Source of the DNA: a virus
DNA: 64,000 nt
Strand: one strand, 5' to 3'
IMG/VR virus record: IMGVR_UViG_3300023184_000093
Location: 1 to 64,000 of that record
Part shown: piece by piece, positions 18,801-33,200 of the stretch
Numbering within the stretch: the stretch's first letter is position 1
Layout of the letters: every line of letters begins with the position of its first letter
Notes under the pieces: generated by a model
Told to the model about the DNA's origin: nothing
The model's database searches: none
What the model saw: the letters and a program-made list of their open reading frames with translations, nothing else
Program-made: the position numbers and the translations under genes

Positions 18801-21193
18801 ATGCAGGTACACCTACAATATATATAAATGGAGTTTATCAACCAATTGTTGTATCTGGATCTAGCACACTAACAAATTCTACACAAACATTCGGGATAGT
18901 AGTAGGAGCGTACTTTAATAAATTCTATAATGGATCTATTAGTAATCTAAGAGTATCAACTAGTTCTGCTGTGTATTCTACCATTGGCATCTTTCCACCT
19001 ACTGTACCAGTAAATATATCAACTAGTACTATTTTATTAACTTGTAATACATATAGACATGCTGACAGCAGTATATCATCATTTGCCATTAGCACAGGAA
19101 CTACTACTAGTATACCAAAAATACAAAAATATTCTCCATTTACATTAGGATATCCTTATACACCAATATCCATAGGTGGTAGTGCTTTTTTTAATGGTAC
19201 CAGTGATTATCTGTTTTCAACTACTATTACAACTCCTTCAGTTGAATACTTAATAGTTGCTGGCGGCGGTGGTGGCGGTTCAGCAGACAATAGTGATGGT
19301 GGCGGCGGTGGTGGTGGTGCTGGTGGATTGTTAACTGTTGCTGGAGTTTTTGTACCCGCAGGAACACCAATTACTGTTACTGTGGGTGGTGGTGGTACTG
19401 GCCGTGCAAATAATTCTGGACTAGCAGGCAGTAATGGAACAGATTCGGTCTTTGGTAGCATAACTGCTACTGGCGGTGGTGGTGGCGGTGCCTTCGCAAC
19501 ACCAGGCGGCTCAGGCGGCTCAGGTGGCGGTGCCTTTGGTAGGGCTAGTCAATTGGGCGGTGCTGGCACATCAGGACAAGGATTTTTTGGAGCGAACTCA
19601 GGTGGCGGCGCTCTCGGCGGCGGGTGGGGCGGCACAGGTGGTGGTGGTGCAGGTGCGTCAAGTATTATAAATTCTAATGCTAATGGAACCGCAGGTGGTG
19701 CAGGCGTAGCATCTTTAATTACTGGAACATCTGTAACATATGCAGGTGGTGGCGGTGGTGGTAGTGGTGGTGGCGGTGCTGTTGGTGGGGCTGGTGGAAC
19801 AGGCGGCGGCGGAGCTGGTGGACGTAACACAGTCAATGCAGTTGCAGGAACAACTAACTCGGGTGGCGGTGGTGGTGGAAGTGGGGTAATCGCCAATGGT
19901 GCTAACGGCGGTTCTGGTATTGTTATTATTAGATACTCAGATAATTATCCTGTCGCAACAGCTACAGTTGGTTCACCTACATATACAGTGTCAGGTGGTT
20001 ATAGAATATATACATTTACAAGTAGTGGGTCAATAACGTTTGATAATGTTTTTGGGTTGCCGACAGCAGTTCCTTTACAACTTGATTCAGATTTTTCTAT
20101 TGACTGCTGGGTATATACTACAGCGACCACAGCTCAATGTATTTTTGATTTTGCCGGCAATAACGGCAATGCACTACGTCCAAATTCATTTGCATTGAAC
20201 ATGGCCGCAACGACTAGATTACTGTCATTCAGTTATAACAATACGATATCTCCTAATTCATCTACAGCTATTAATGTTAATACATGGAATCATATTGCTG
20301 TAACAAGGCAGGGTGGTGTTATGTCAATATATCAAAATGGTATTGCAACATTAATTACTAACACATCAACTAATTTTTCCAATGGACAACTAGTAATAGG
20401 CAGAAACGGCCCAACATCAGCGTCGTTTTTTAGTGGATATATATCAGATTTTAGAATAATAAAAGGTCGCTCAATATATAGCGGTAATTTTAATCCACCT
20501 GTTGCACCTTTAAAAGTTATAGATGCAACTAACAGTACATCACTGTTATTGAATTTTAGCAATGTTGGTATAACTGATTCTACAATGCAACATAATGTTC
20601 TTGTATTAAATTCTGCTACCATGTCATCTGCTGTTACAAAATATAATTCTAAAAGTATATATTTTTCAGGAGTAGCTGATTCTATATCAATCATACCAGT
20701 ATCTACTTCTAGTTATTCTTTAGGAACTCTTGATTTTACTGTAGATATGTGGGTATATGTTTTACCACAAACAATTTGGGCAGATAGACAAACTCTACAA
20801 TCGGCAACTATAAGAACAATTTTTGATATGAAATCACAAAATTTAGCCAATGCTGGGTTTGATATATTTTTAGGCACCACAGGTACTTTGAATGTTAGTA
20901 CATTAAACCTTGCTTATATAACAGGAACTACATTTATTAGTGTTAATACATGGAATCACATAGCATTGGTTAGACAATCAAATAGTTTTAGTTTATATTT
21001 AAATGGCATTCCTGAAGGACGTACCTATACTGGGGCCGTTCCTAGCTTTATCAATCCAATAGTACGTATAGGAACTGGTGCTCTAGCAACTGGATTTTTT
21101 AGTGGCTATATTGACGAATTACGTATTATCAAGGGAGTTGCAAGATATACTGCTCCATTCATTGTACCCCAGAAAGCTATTCCGGTTAAATAA
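15881..21193 (+). CDS. Large glycine-rich/LamG adhesin (1770 aa)
   Basis: 1770 aa, 3 bp after the upstream stop. The N-terminus carries DLGIIRRQR, shared with the next gene. Order: glycine-rich domain (about 60-375) interrupted by a SPRY-like insert (about 105-310, with WWVGKNGTWANATPWD); LamG/concanavalin-like domain (about 378-565); glycine-rich domain (about 610-795); LamG (865-1060); glycine-rich (1118-1390, ending TYT..GYRIYTFTSSGSITF); LamG (1390-1555); LamG (1590-1770). LamG units show F[TS][IV][ED]xW and WNHIAVTR...YxNG strands and a final SGYIxxxRIIKG. No enzyme motif. LamG and SPRY folds commonly bind glycans or proteins, so a host-surface adhesin is the likely role. Confidence 0.75.
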   Translation: MTLDLGIIRRQRYFSTSTATPLTTSTYAQGGNITSYIYNGTTYIAHIFTVSGIFTVTSAIYPLDILAVAGGGGGASSGVSAGTGAGGGGAGGVATTGVVNNINRIYPSSSYIAVTTSTIANAVGGWVPSVFSDFVGGTGGFHFTWSAVQQTGGGARTIPIPEQGGDNNTVFQRYYLELAITGIGPADVAIGLIRDGAVKDGYANIPYVNLNGGTVNNWTGVGTALGTFVPGDTLQIAWSAADQLTSYLTYWWVGKNGTWANATPWDAANAGYTTGTYQTSALRLIVMSAASGGGAVRGRFRSGSENLYTSQAISAGNYGTTITNHSAYYTSSLGSGYFSTGTTFGVTIGAGGVKGGGLVENNFGANGGDTVIYNATNPSFFYSAYFANSYITVTNPVFAFGTDNFTIETWIYPTASYGQSGGNYVHPIFNSRSFSGTDVANAGFIVYLDSNNKVGVYTNGTTYLTTVNIVANAAWSHIAVTRNSNIINVYINGVKDASSFTASATQNFTNNLVMIGYGNNQTNIAIPQYLQGYLSNYRIVRGLSVYTNSFTPPTTISSATQSAGTNINAITTQTVLLAFNTATIGDISTLTNVLTQTSGTITVSTFAPFTTSSVLIRAFGGGGGGGGTAPGFYGNGQNGGSGGGAPGSGGSNAYMIGGAGFPGQGNRGGHGGNALGCGGGGYAYIGGPALNGLPGGWSPGFNAAGYGGAGGYFNHSGVVTAYAGGGGGGAWSSSGYNPGLGGIGGGGNGAYVGAAQINATAGTVNSGGGGGGGNYLATNSAAAGGSGIVIFRYPTNIPDPDRITRLGITDPYLKNTILLLSGQISNTATNNSIIDSSNNFASFIVSATNTISQGAFSPYGSQWSTSFNGVTDYISFVSTVTTGTAFQQNVFWGANKSFTIEAWLNPNGPQLSNTATIILGDASPTGLGLAWGVGLDSSNKPMMYWKDPANTGNFLTATNILSTGTWTHVSWISNAGTPTIYINGVYQPIVVSGSSTLTNSTQTFGIVVGAYFNKFYNGSISNLRVSTSSAVYSTIGIFPPTVPVNISTSTILLTCNTYRHADSSISSFAISTGTTTSIPKIQKYSPFTLGYPYTPISIGGSAFFNGTSDYLFSTTITTPSVEYLIVAGGGGGGSADNSDGGGGGGGAGGLLTVAGVFVPAGTPITVTVGGGGTGRANNSGLAGSNGTDSVFGSITATGGGGGGAFATPGGSGGSGGGAFGRASQLGGAGTSGQGFFGANSGGGALGGGWGGTGGGGAGASSIINSNANGTAGGAGVASLITGTSVTYAGGGGGGSGGGGAVGGAGGTGGGGAGGRNTVNAVAGTTNSGGGGGGSGVIANGANGGSGIVIIRYSDNYPVATATVGSPTYTVSGGYRIYTFTSSGSITFDNVFGLPTAVPLQLDSDFSIDCWVYTTATTAQCIFDFAGNNGNALRPNSFALNMAATTRLLSFSYNNTISPNSSTAINVNTWNHIAVTRQGGVMSIYQNGIATLITNTSTNFSNGQLVIGRNGPTSASFFSGYISDFRIIKGRSIYSGNFNPPVAPLKVIDATNSTSLLLNFSNVGITDSTMQHNVLVLNSATMSSAVTKYNSKSIYFSGVADSISIIPVSTSSYSLGTLDFTVDMWVYVLPQTIWADRQTLQSATIRTIFDMKSQNLANAGFDIFLGTTGTLNVSTLNLAYITGTTFISVNTWNHIALVRQSNSFSLYLNGIPEGRTYTGAVPSFINPIVRIGTGALATGFFSGYIDELRIIKGVARYTAPFIVPQKAIPVK

Positions 21194-21215
21194 GTGATAA
21201 TGAGAAATTTGAAAA

Positions 21216-24200
21216 ATGCCATATGATTTAGGGGTAATTAAAAGACAACGTAGAGAACCACCTGTTATTTCCACCAGTACCTATGGTGGAAATTTTGTGG
21301 GATTTTATTCTACAGGTATAGGTGATAATATTAATTATTATGCTGTCCATGTATTCACCTCATCGGGGCAATTCACCAAACCTAGTTATGTAACTACTAC
21401 CACTGCACAGGTATTGGTAGTTGCTGGTGGCGGCGGGGGTGGTCTTGCAGGTGGTATTAGTACTAGTCCCGGCGGTGGTGGCGGGGCTGGGGGTGTCATA
21501 AATTCTTCGACATATTCTATCACTGCCACATTAACTATATTAATTGGCGCCGGTGGGCCAGCGGCAGGAGGAGACGTCGACCCGGCAATAGGCACAGGAA
21601 GTGCTAGTACTGTAACTAATGGTGTTACCATACTTGTAGCATCAGGCGGCGGTCGCGGTGGCTATAATTATAGCACTGGAATAGATCCTCAGGCATCAGG
21701 TGGTGCAGGCGGTTCAGGAGGCGGCGGCTCCTATGCTGGATTTGGGCTCGGCGGAGCCAGCACCAGCACACAAGGTAATATTGGTGGTACTGGTAATGCA
21801 GGTTATACCGGTTCACCTCTTTATGCAGGTGGTGGAGGTGGGGCTGGTGCAGTTGGTGGTTCTGCAAATGCCAGTGCTTCGGGTCAAGGTGGATCAGGTA
21901 CGATTACCCTTATTACAGGATCTCCAATTTGGCTAGCAGGTGGAGGTGGCGGTGGTGCCAACGCAACTGGATACAACAACGGTAGTTATGGCGGTGGAGG
22001 CCCCGGTGGTACTACATCGGCGGTTGCTGGAGTAGCAGGAACAACTAACTCAGGTGGTGGTGGTGGTGGTGGCGGTGGTACTACCGGTGCTGGCGGATCA
22101 GGTGGTAGTGGTATTGTTATCATAAGCTATGCCATCCCTGCAAACTTATATCCAATAAATCAATCTGATCCATACTTTGGCAACAATTCCTTATTGTTAA
22201 ATTCTTTAGCTTTATTACCAGCAGCAAGTTTGAATAAAATTTCTAGCATAATTTCAGACCTTAGTTTAAATCAATATGCTGTGACTAATAATGGTTCACT
22301 AACTGGCAAATTAAATCCATTTGCCCCGGGGCCATATCATAGCCTTTATTTCAATGGCAATAATTTTATAAGTATAGCAACAATAAATGCAATGCCTGCA
22401 ACTACTACAGATTTTACCGTAGAGTTTTGGATGTATACAGTATCATCTGATAACATTACTAATCATTGGTTAATTGGAACAATTGTAACTAATGGATTTT
22501 ATGTTTTTCATCGCAATAATTATATTAATATTGGACAAGTTGGCGTAATTACATATACATCGCCAGCTGTATTTTCATTAAATCAGTGGACACATGTTGC
22601 TATTGTTAGAGCTAGTAATATTTTTTATATATATCAAAATGGAACTTCTGTTTTTACACAATCATGGAATCCAACATTAGTAGCTGGTGGAGTTTATATC
22701 GGTGGTGCTTCTAGTCAAAATGCATTCCATACAGGATATCTTTCAAATGTTAGAGTTGTATCATCTGTGGTGTATACAGGTAATTTTGCAATACCCACTG
22801 AACCATTGAGCACTGTACAAAATGCATCATCAAACAATATATCAGTAATTACAGCAGGTACTACGTTATTAACAGGTAGATTTGCCACAACTTCAACAAG
22901 TATAGTTGATTACAGTACTCTTACAAATTCCATGGTTAATTTTGGAGTCACTCCCAGTAGCTTAAATCCATTTAATAATTTAAATTCTTATAGTGTTAGT
23001 TTTAATAATAGTTCTTTAAGTGCAACAAAAACAAATGGTTGGGTATCAGGTAATTACACTGTAGAAGCATGGGTATATTTAAACACAGTTACTAATGCAT
23101 CGAATAGTATGTTGATAGCCGGAACATATGGTTATGGAAACATAATACCTTACATGTTCGGTTGGGAATTAACAATCAACAATTATTTAATAACACTTAA
23201 CTTTCAATCTGATACCACTGGTTATAACCCTATTAAAATAAAAACATTAGCCACCACTGCAATAAACACTGGTGGACAACTTCTTACAGATATTAGTTTA
23301 TATAATGCTCCTCTAAACATATCTTCCAACCTTTCTCAATCCCTAGAAAGTTGGATATTTCCAACAAATCCATTTAATAATAGATATGGTAGTTTTGCAA
23401 ATATGGCGATGTACAATTCTCTATATAACTTTAACTATGGCCCCGTTTCTCGTCCTAGAATGGACACCATACCGAGTTTCGATGGAGCCACCCGGACTTT
23501 TACACTCGAAGCATGGATATTTATGGACCCAAATTTGCCAGTTTTCAACCTTGCTGGACCTATTATTCAAGGTGTTGATTGGGCATTTGGTATTGGCAAC
23601 AACGGTACTGCATGTAAGTTACAATTTGTGTATAGAAGGTGGAACTCATCAAGTGCCACTAGAGACTTCTATCCATATCTTGAAGGTCCTAATAATAAGA
23701 GCATGACCAGCACAGCATCTGTACCAATAGGACAATGGGTACATGTAGCGTTTGTGAAGAATGTAAATCCTATCTACCCTAGTTTTTATATAAATGGAGT
23801 TCAAGAAATTAGTAACACCGGGTTCTATTATACCGGCGGCGACTATATGAACCCAGACAACACTTATGCTCAAGTTGGTGGTGTCGGGCTTCTTTCTTAT
23901 GTTACAACCGGTAATATTGGTACTACTGGATATTTGGATATGAATGCAAAATTGTTCGCTTTTATATCCAATGTTAGGTTAGTTCAAGGAGTAGCAGTAT
24001 ATACTGGTAATTTTACCGTACCTACTGATAATTTAACCATTACACAATCTAGCGGGACAAACATATCTGCTATTGTTTCTAACACTGCTACAACTCTTTT
24101 AACAGCAGTTACCACAGCCTCTATAACACAACAAGTATTTTCAACAAGCACTTGGTATCATGTTGCATTTACAAAATCATCAAATATTGTCTCACTATAT

Positions 24201-27200
24201 GTTAATGGCGTTGGTTATGCATCATTAACATTACCTGATTCTAATTTTCAAGAAAAAAACATATTACAAATTGGAAAATCATATTCCCCAAACAATATCT
24301 TCCTGGGCACCTTTTATGGAACTCCGTTATATGGGAATATCAGCAACTTTAGAATCGTTAATGGTACTGTGGTATATCCTGGAAACTTTACTGTACCTAA
24401 TGGACCATTACAATTAACACAGGTTGCCAACGCATATGGTGGAACCAATACCGCTGCCATTTCTAATGCAACCTCTGTTACTTTCTTAACAGCAAAATAT
24501 TATTCTTATGTGGGGCTACTTCTTGGATTTAATGACGCTGGATCAAATAATCTAGTTGTTACACCAACCGGTAATCCAGGACAAGGAACATTCAGTCCAT
24601 TTGGTAACAATTGGAGTATGTTGTTTAATGGTACCACTGATCATTTAAGCATACCTATTGCAAATTCATCTAATTCTGGTACATCATTTGCATTGGCGTT
24701 TAATAATAATAATTGGACTATAGAAACTTGGGCATATCTTACTGCAAATGCAGGTACTGCATATATTGCCGGTCAATATAATACCAGTAATTATTCTCCT
24801 TTGGGATTATATATTACTGGAAATAAACCCGCAGTTGGAGTATCAAATGCAGGTACATTATGGAATATTAACCCCACATCACCTAATGTATTATCAACAG
24901 GTACATGGAATCATATTGCCGCAGTACGTAATGGTGGTAGATATAGTCTTTATGTTAATGGAATAGAGCAAATATTTGCTGTTAGTTCAGTTCCCACAGT
25001 TGACAATAGTGTCAATGCTGGAGTATTAGTTGCAACTAATACAATTAATTCTGCACTAAATCCATTTGATCAAAGTATATATAATAGTTTATATTTTGAT
25101 GGTGGAAGTTATTTAAATTTATCAGCTAATGCAGGATACAACTTTGGTACTGGTGATTTTACCATAGAATGTTGGATATATCCATTAGCATATGTCGTTG
25201 GATCGGCAACTGCTTCGGAAATTATTGACCTTTGGTCAAATGCAAGCGGCAGTTTTATAGTTGGACAATGGCAGATACAAATTAGTGCCGCTGGTTTAAT
25301 TCAATTCCCATACGCTACTGGTGCTGCTGGTGCTGCAACGCTTACATCAATTGCAATCATAACATTAAACGCTTGGTCACATGTTGCTGTAGTTCGTTCA
25401 GGATCGGCTGTAGGCAATCTTAAAATATATTTAAATGGAGCTGTTGTTGCAACTAGTGCCGGAGCAGTGATACAAAATATAGGTAGTACCGGGGCAGGTT
25501 CAATTGGTAAACAAACCAATGTTGCAAGTATTCCTTATTGTTATAATGGTTACATATCAAATGTACGTATAGTTAAAGGACAGGCATTATATACTGCTTC
25601 ATTTGTGCCACCTGCCTCCTCAATAGGTGTTGTACAAGTCGGTGTAGCTGGTGGTGGACTGGCAACTTCTACTTCTACAAATACCACACAACTATTAGTT
25701 GGTAAATTTATCGATCAACGATATTTCTTTGATGATTATAGTTTAAACAATTTTACACTGACAAATAATGGAGGAGTTAGTGCTGCTACTTTATATCCAC
25801 CTATTAACTCAACTAGTACATTTAATAGTATGTACTTTAATGGTACAACACAATATCTAACAATCCCCAATGCTACGGCGATCACACTTAACACTGGTGA
25901 TTTTACTATAGAGGCATGGGTATATACTACAGTATTAAACGGACAAAATGGTATATTTGGTAAAAGAGAATTACTGCAATACTATGGTGTAATATTCCGT
26001 GTTCTTAATAGTACAAATAAACTGGTCATGCAAATTGCATCTGATACAGGTAATACATGGGCAATTGATGCTAATCTTGATTTTGGATTACCTGCATTAA
26101 CAATAAACACATGGTATCATGTGGCATTAGTAAGAAATGGTAGTTCTTTTAGAATATATCAAAATGGTGTAGGTGGAACAATCTATACCTATGCCGGCCT
26201 TATCGCACACAATACTGCACCTGGATATATTGGTAAATCAGACGGATCAGGTGGAGGACAATTTTGGAATGGATATATTTCTAACTTTAGAATTGTAAAA
26301 GGTGTTGCAGTATATACAAATAATTTCACAGTACCCACAGGACCATTAAACAATGCACAAGTTGCTAATCCATACGGAGGATTTAATACACAGGGCATCA
26401 ATAATAACGGCACAAGTATATTAATAGCAAAATCATCTTCCTTGATCAATGAAGGCAATGTTGCTGTAGACTATAGTATTGTTCCTAATTATATGACCAG
26501 TGCAGTCAGGCCTACAGTTAATAATTTCTTTCCACCTATTGGTTCAACTAGTACATATTATAATAGTTTATTTTTTGATGGTACTCAAAGTCTTACTCTG
26601 ACAGCACCACAAACTTCACTTTCGTTTGGTACCACTGGCGAATTTACCATAGAAATGTGGGTATATCCTACAGCTCTTGCACTCGATGGCATCGCAGCAG
26701 GTTTAATAGATGCAAGGGCAGGCCAAAGCGGGTCACCTTGGGCTCTTGATTTAACATTGTCTGGTGGTAATATGTACCTTCATATGACAGTGAACACTGG
26801 TGGTGGCCCTACGGGTGTTACTCCAATACCACTAAACAATTGGACACATATAGTTTTTACAAAACAAAACGGTGCAATAAAATATTATGTCAATGGTGCC
26901 TTAGATATTTCTAGTACTTCTAATGCTAATACATCTCCGTTAGATGCAGGAAGTGCTACTCAAGTAATAGGAAGAAATAACGAAAGTGGACGTTTTTTCA
27001 AAGGTTATATTTCTAACTTAAGAATAGTAAAAGGTCTAGCAGTTTATACAGGGCCATTTACTATACCTACTCGACCATTAACAATTACACAAACCGCCAA
27101 CCCCTACGGTGGTAGTAATGTACAGGCAATATCCACTGGTACCTACACATCGTTATTAACCATATTACCTGTTAACGTTAGTAATATAGTTGATTATAGT

Positions 27201-30200
27201 ACTAACACATCCGTGATAACCATAGGGTCAGGTACAGTTAGTTTAAGTACATTGGATCCATTCATTGCAAGTACTTATAATTTACATAGCGTTTATTTTA
27301 ATGGTAATAGTTCATTGTCTCTTACTTCTTCAAGGCTAGCACTAGGCAGTTTGTTGTTCAACGGTACCAGTCAGACTCTTACCTTTTCGGCACAAACTGC
27401 ACTTTCGTTTGGCACTGGAGATTTAACCATAGAAATGTGGGTTTATCCTACCTCGCTTGCACCTGATGGTATATATGCAGGGTTAATAGATGCAAGATCA
27501 GGATCTGGAAACACGTCGTGGAATGTTGGCTTATTTGTATCTGCAGGTAATATGTATGCTTACATGCAAATAATAGGAGCCACAGGAAATCCATCGGGTA
27601 CTACTATAATTCCATTAAATGCTTGGACACATATAGCCTGGACAAGACAAAGTTCTACATTTAAAATTTTTGTTAATGGTGTTGTTGATTATACTGCTAG
27701 TGAGACTCGTGCAATTGATGCCGGAGGTACTAGTCAAACAATAGGAAGACATAATGAAGCAGGTCGTTATTATCGTGGTTATATTTCTACCTTGAGAATT
27801 GTTAAAGGTACCGCAGTTTATACATCATCCTTTAATCCATTATTACAAGTAATTGGTAATATTGTTAACACATCATTGCTATTATTAGTTACTAGCGATG
27901 CCAATAAAATAATAGATTCAAGCAGCACTCCGGTTACATTAACTAATAATGGTGCTGTTTCTTTTAGTTCCGTGACGGTTCCGCCAGCCCCGCAATATTG
28001 GTTATATAGTGATCACACAGTAGAGTCATGGGTATATTTAAACTCGTCTACAATTACAACTAATAATATAACAAGTAATATGTTAATAGCCGGAACATAT
28101 GATGGTGCGACTACTACCGGCTGGGAATGGACAATCAATCCTTATGTGATGACACTTAATTATAGAAATTCTGGAGTAGTAATATCTTTTGGTACAAGTC
28201 AATTACCTATTCTTAGCCAGGTTATTGCAGACAGAGGTGGAATTGGTCTAAGTCCAACAAACACAGCGGTAACATTAAGTCCTGCAAGTCCTCTTTCTGA
28301 TGGTTATGGAAGTTTATATTTTAACGGTACAAATGCCCAAATAACAAACCCAAAAAATAGTGGATTCGATTATGGATCAGGAAGTTTTACTATTGAATCT
28401 TGGGTATACTATCTTGGCACAGTCGCCTCAACTACTATTATAGGTCATCAGGCTGGCCCAACTCCGGGAAGATCCTGGATGTTTACTATGCTAATTGCCG
28501 GCCACTTATATTTTGATTGGTCCTCAAATGGTAGTTATGGCACGCCCGGGTCTTTTGTTAGTTCTTCAACCGCTCCACTAAATCAATGGAATCATGTGGC
28601 ATTTGTGAGAAATGGTACAATTTACACATTTTATATAAATGGTGTTGCTGCTGGCTCGGGTTCCATGACTGCTGGGATAGCGTTTCCAAATTCAGGGTCA
28701 TTGGCCATTGGTTATACTGCAAATGAAACCACAAGCGGACAATCATTTTTTAAAGGGTATATATCTAACCTACGTGTAGTTAAAGGACTGGCAGTATATA
28801 CTGGTAATTTTACACCCACTGGGCGATTAACTTCTACACAAGTTGCCGGTACAAATATACAAGCAATATTAACTGCAAGTTATACCAGCATTTTATTGGC
28901 GGCAAATCCAGCAGTTTCTTCTCAAACATTTGCACTAAACACATGGCATCATGTAGTATTCACAAGACAAGGCACTACCTCTACAATGTATATTAATGGT
29001 GTTCAAACAACATCAACTGTGATCAGTGGATATACCGATCAATATACTCTCCGCCTTGGATACATAGGATTTACTAGCCCTACATCATCCTACCTAACAG
29101 GATATCTTAGTAACTTTAGAATAGTCAATGGTGTAGCGGTGTATACAGGAACAAACTTTCTTCCACCCACTGGTGTATTAACTTTACAACAACCAGCTAA
29201 CCCGTTTGGTGGAACAAATACTAATGCTATTACAGATACTAATAATATTAGAATTTCAACATTGGCATTTAGTGGTGTTACCATAACACCATATAATACC
29301 AATTCAAATATGTTGATAGGTAGAGCAGGATCTGGTATAACCAGCGTGTTTCCTGGATATCTATCTAATTTTAGAATAGTCAATGGTACCGCAGTGTATA
29401 CTGGTAATTTTACTGCACCTAGAGCACCATTATCATTACTTAAGAATACTAGTTTGTTAATTGCCGCTAGTAGCTGGTATGTAGATAAAAGTCCATATAA
29501 TTTTCAAATCAGCACTGGAACGGTGAGTAGTGTGCCTGCTATAACAAAATTCACACCTTACAAAATACCCGGTGAATATAATAGATCTATAGTTGGTGGT
29601 AGTATATATTTTAATACAACAACAGCAGCTGGACAGAATTTAAGTCTTGGTTCGCCTAGCTCATTGGCATTAGGTAGCGGAAATTATACAGTAGAATGTT
29701 GGATATATATTAATGCATATAATACATTAAACAGTGTTATTATAGATTGGCGTACTAATGCGGGCACCACTGCCGGTGTACCTGTATTATATCTATTAGC
29801 CAATGGAACTATACAATGGCAAAATACTGGCGGCACAGGTCTTTTAACTTCAGCTGTAACTTCACCTATCTCTGATCGTATAATATTGAATACATGGAAT
29901 CATATTGCCATGGTTAGATATAATTCAATGTTGTATATGTATATCAATGGTGTGGTTGTAGCCAATGTAGCAGATTCTACAGCATTAACAATTCAAACAC
30001 TTTTCATTAATAGTCCCATTACAGCCAGCAATCAAACATTGTTTGGTTATGTATCTAATGTTAGAATACTAGCAGGAACAGCTTTGTATGTACCAAGTAT
30101 AGTTGTTCCAACTACAACTTTAACAGTTCTTCCTGACACGGCGTTATTGGCATTAAAAACCAATGCAACTTTAATTAAAGATAATTCACAGAATAATTTT

Positions 30201-33200
30201 TTTATAGCAGACTCAACTAGTACAACAATTCAAAGAGTATTCACACCGTTTGGTGGTAGTGGTAGTGCATTTTTTGGTAATAGAAATACATTCTTAACTA
30301 TTAGTAGTAGTACAAATTCAGCGTTTGCATTGGGCACCAACGATTTTACTTTAGAAGCCTGGGTATATCAAACGGAACGTAATATATATTTTGGATCATT
30401 AATTGTTGGAGCACTTACCTATAATGTATCTCTTCTTTCTTCAGATTGGCATTGGATAATTGATCCTAGTGGATATCTAAATTTTCAGTCAGGGTATCCT
30501 GCAGTTTATAGTGCAACATCAAATGTTAAAGTTCCATTAAATGTGTGGACACATGTTTCGTTTGTAAGAAATTTTGGATCACCTTCTTTCTATATAAATG
30601 GAAAGAGTGCAGGTGGTTCTCTTTCAAATTCTACTAGAAATTCAGCAGCCGGTAGTTTATGGTGGGATAATGACGTTGATCTTTATAAAAATACGTCTGT
30701 ATATATTAGTACCTCAACCGTTTCAATGTATGATAATTATACCTCCGATGAATGGAGTTTCTTACATAACGGCCAGCAAGATTATACAATTGATCTTTGG
30801 GTTTATTCTAGTTCGTTGTGGGGTGGGTATGCATGGGACGACCCTCTCATCAACCCCTCGTCAACTTCTATTATCAATACTGGGCACTTATCAACGCCAA
30901 TAGGCTTATACATTACTGATTTTGGTGCAGTTAATTTAGCAACTAATTTTGCTCCTTATTATATGTTTACCGTACCTCCTGGACAAGCCCCAAATGATTT
31001 AGCCGGTACTTGGGGCACTAAAATAAGTGGATCACTTTGGTATGGAATTTCTAATGCCACTGAATATATTGGTGTTTACGCAGGTGCTGGATCTATTCAA
31101 CCAAATATATGGAATCATATAGCAGTAACATTTAAATCTAGCACCAAAGAAATAAAACTTTTTATAAATGGAAAAAATCAATCTGTAACTGTACATAGAA
31201 TGTTAACCAATGGAGCGACCGCTAGTGGAAGTTTTTCATATCCTACTGGTCCTTCGAAGTATACTTTAGGAGTAGGCGGCGCACCCTTCTCTGGATATAT
31301 GACAAATATACGTATAACTAAATCCATTGTATACACCACTGACTATACTATAGTAATACCTACACCTAATATTACTAATGCCATAACATTATTATTAGTT
31401 AATAGTAATGCCAATAAATTTTTAGATTCTAGTGATGGTAATAGGCCACTGCGTTTTGATACTACTGCCAACCCTATTATCTACAGCCCTACATTTAGTA
31501 ACAATGTACCATCTATTGTAGTTAATGCGGTAGGATCTACTTTAAGTTTGAATTTTAATGGCAGTTCATATCTAACAGTTCCTTCTAATCCAATATTTGC
31601 ATTTGGTACTGGAGATTTCACTGTTGAATGTTGGTGGTATCAAAGCGTGGCCAATACAGATCGAGGGTTTTTAAGCAGCATAGCAGCTACAACTGGCACA
31701 CCTGCCGTCGGTATACAATTAGCAGGCAACGGTGCATTTACTGGTTTGAATACAGGTGGATCATTTGACACATTCTCATGGACACTACCACTAAGTCAAT
31801 GGAATCATGTAGCCTTTGTTAGAATTAATGGAATAGCATATGCTTATGTAAATGGTGTGCTCGCATCATCTGGTCCTACTACCCTAGGTAATAATTTAGT
31901 TGGTTCTGGATTTGTTATAGGATGCTCATATACTAATAATTTTAGTTTTCTAGCAGTTGGTTATATTTCTAATGTGCGAGTAGTTAAAGGTCTAGGAGTA
32001 TATAACAATAACTTTATTAAACCAACTTCAACATTAACTAATATCACAAATACTGTATTATTATTAAATGTGAACTCATCCGGTAATTATCTAAAAGATG
32101 ATAGCACTACTAATTTTTCTCCTATTACAATTACAGGAAATGTAACTTATAATGCCAGCACACCGTTTAGTTCTGGTGGCAGTTTAGCTTTTGATCAGGG
32201 TGGAGCAGCATCACGCTTGACTTTACCTAGTTCCACAGCATTTAATTTAACTGGTAATTTTACATTAGAAGCATGGATATACCCTACATATTTACTATCA
32301 GGTGGCAATGGAATATTTGATGCCAGAGTTACTGGTGCATCTGCTCTACCGTGGGCTTGGTATGTTGACGGTCCTACTAAGGCACTAGCGTTTTTCAATG
32401 GAACATATTATATAGGTACTACTCCTATTACTACAAGTACCTGGACACATATTGCTGCCACAAGATCAGGTAGTAATTTTAGAATGTATGTTAATGGTAT
32501 TTTAGATTATACCGCTAGCATAACTGGTGCAATAAGCCCTGGATCTACAAGTGCAGTAGTTGGTATAAAAGATGATAATCTTATCAACTACAAACCAATT
32601 AATTATATTACTAATTTAAGAATAGTTAATGGTACAGCACTATATACTGGTACTTTTACGGTACCTACTCTCGAATTACAAACTACTCAGCAAGGAACAG
32701 GCACTTATATAAGTGCAATTTTTACCGCAAGTTATGTTTCGTTATTAACAGCACAACACTATGCTATAGCAGATATCAGCGTATTTAATAATTCTATAAC
32801 TAATAATAATGCAGTTAGTGTTTCTAACACAGTGAAACCAGCTCTTACTTTTGATCTAGCAAATGCTAATTTTATTAATACACAAAATATTAATATTGGA
32901 GGGCATGAAAATACTACAGCAACCGCGTTTAGAGGTTACATGAGTAATTTACATGTTGTAAAAGGTCAGGCCAAATATGGTAATGCTTTTAAAACACCTA
33001 CTACTGATTTTACCACACTTACTAATAGTGTATTATTAACAATGTTAAGTACAGATACTAGGTTTGTAGATTACTCAGCCAATGCATTTACTATAACTAA
33101 TACTTCTACATCATTACAAGGATTCTCACCATTTGATGTAAATTATAGTACATATTTTAATGGTACTAGTTATATAAGTATTGGTGACTCATTACCTCTT

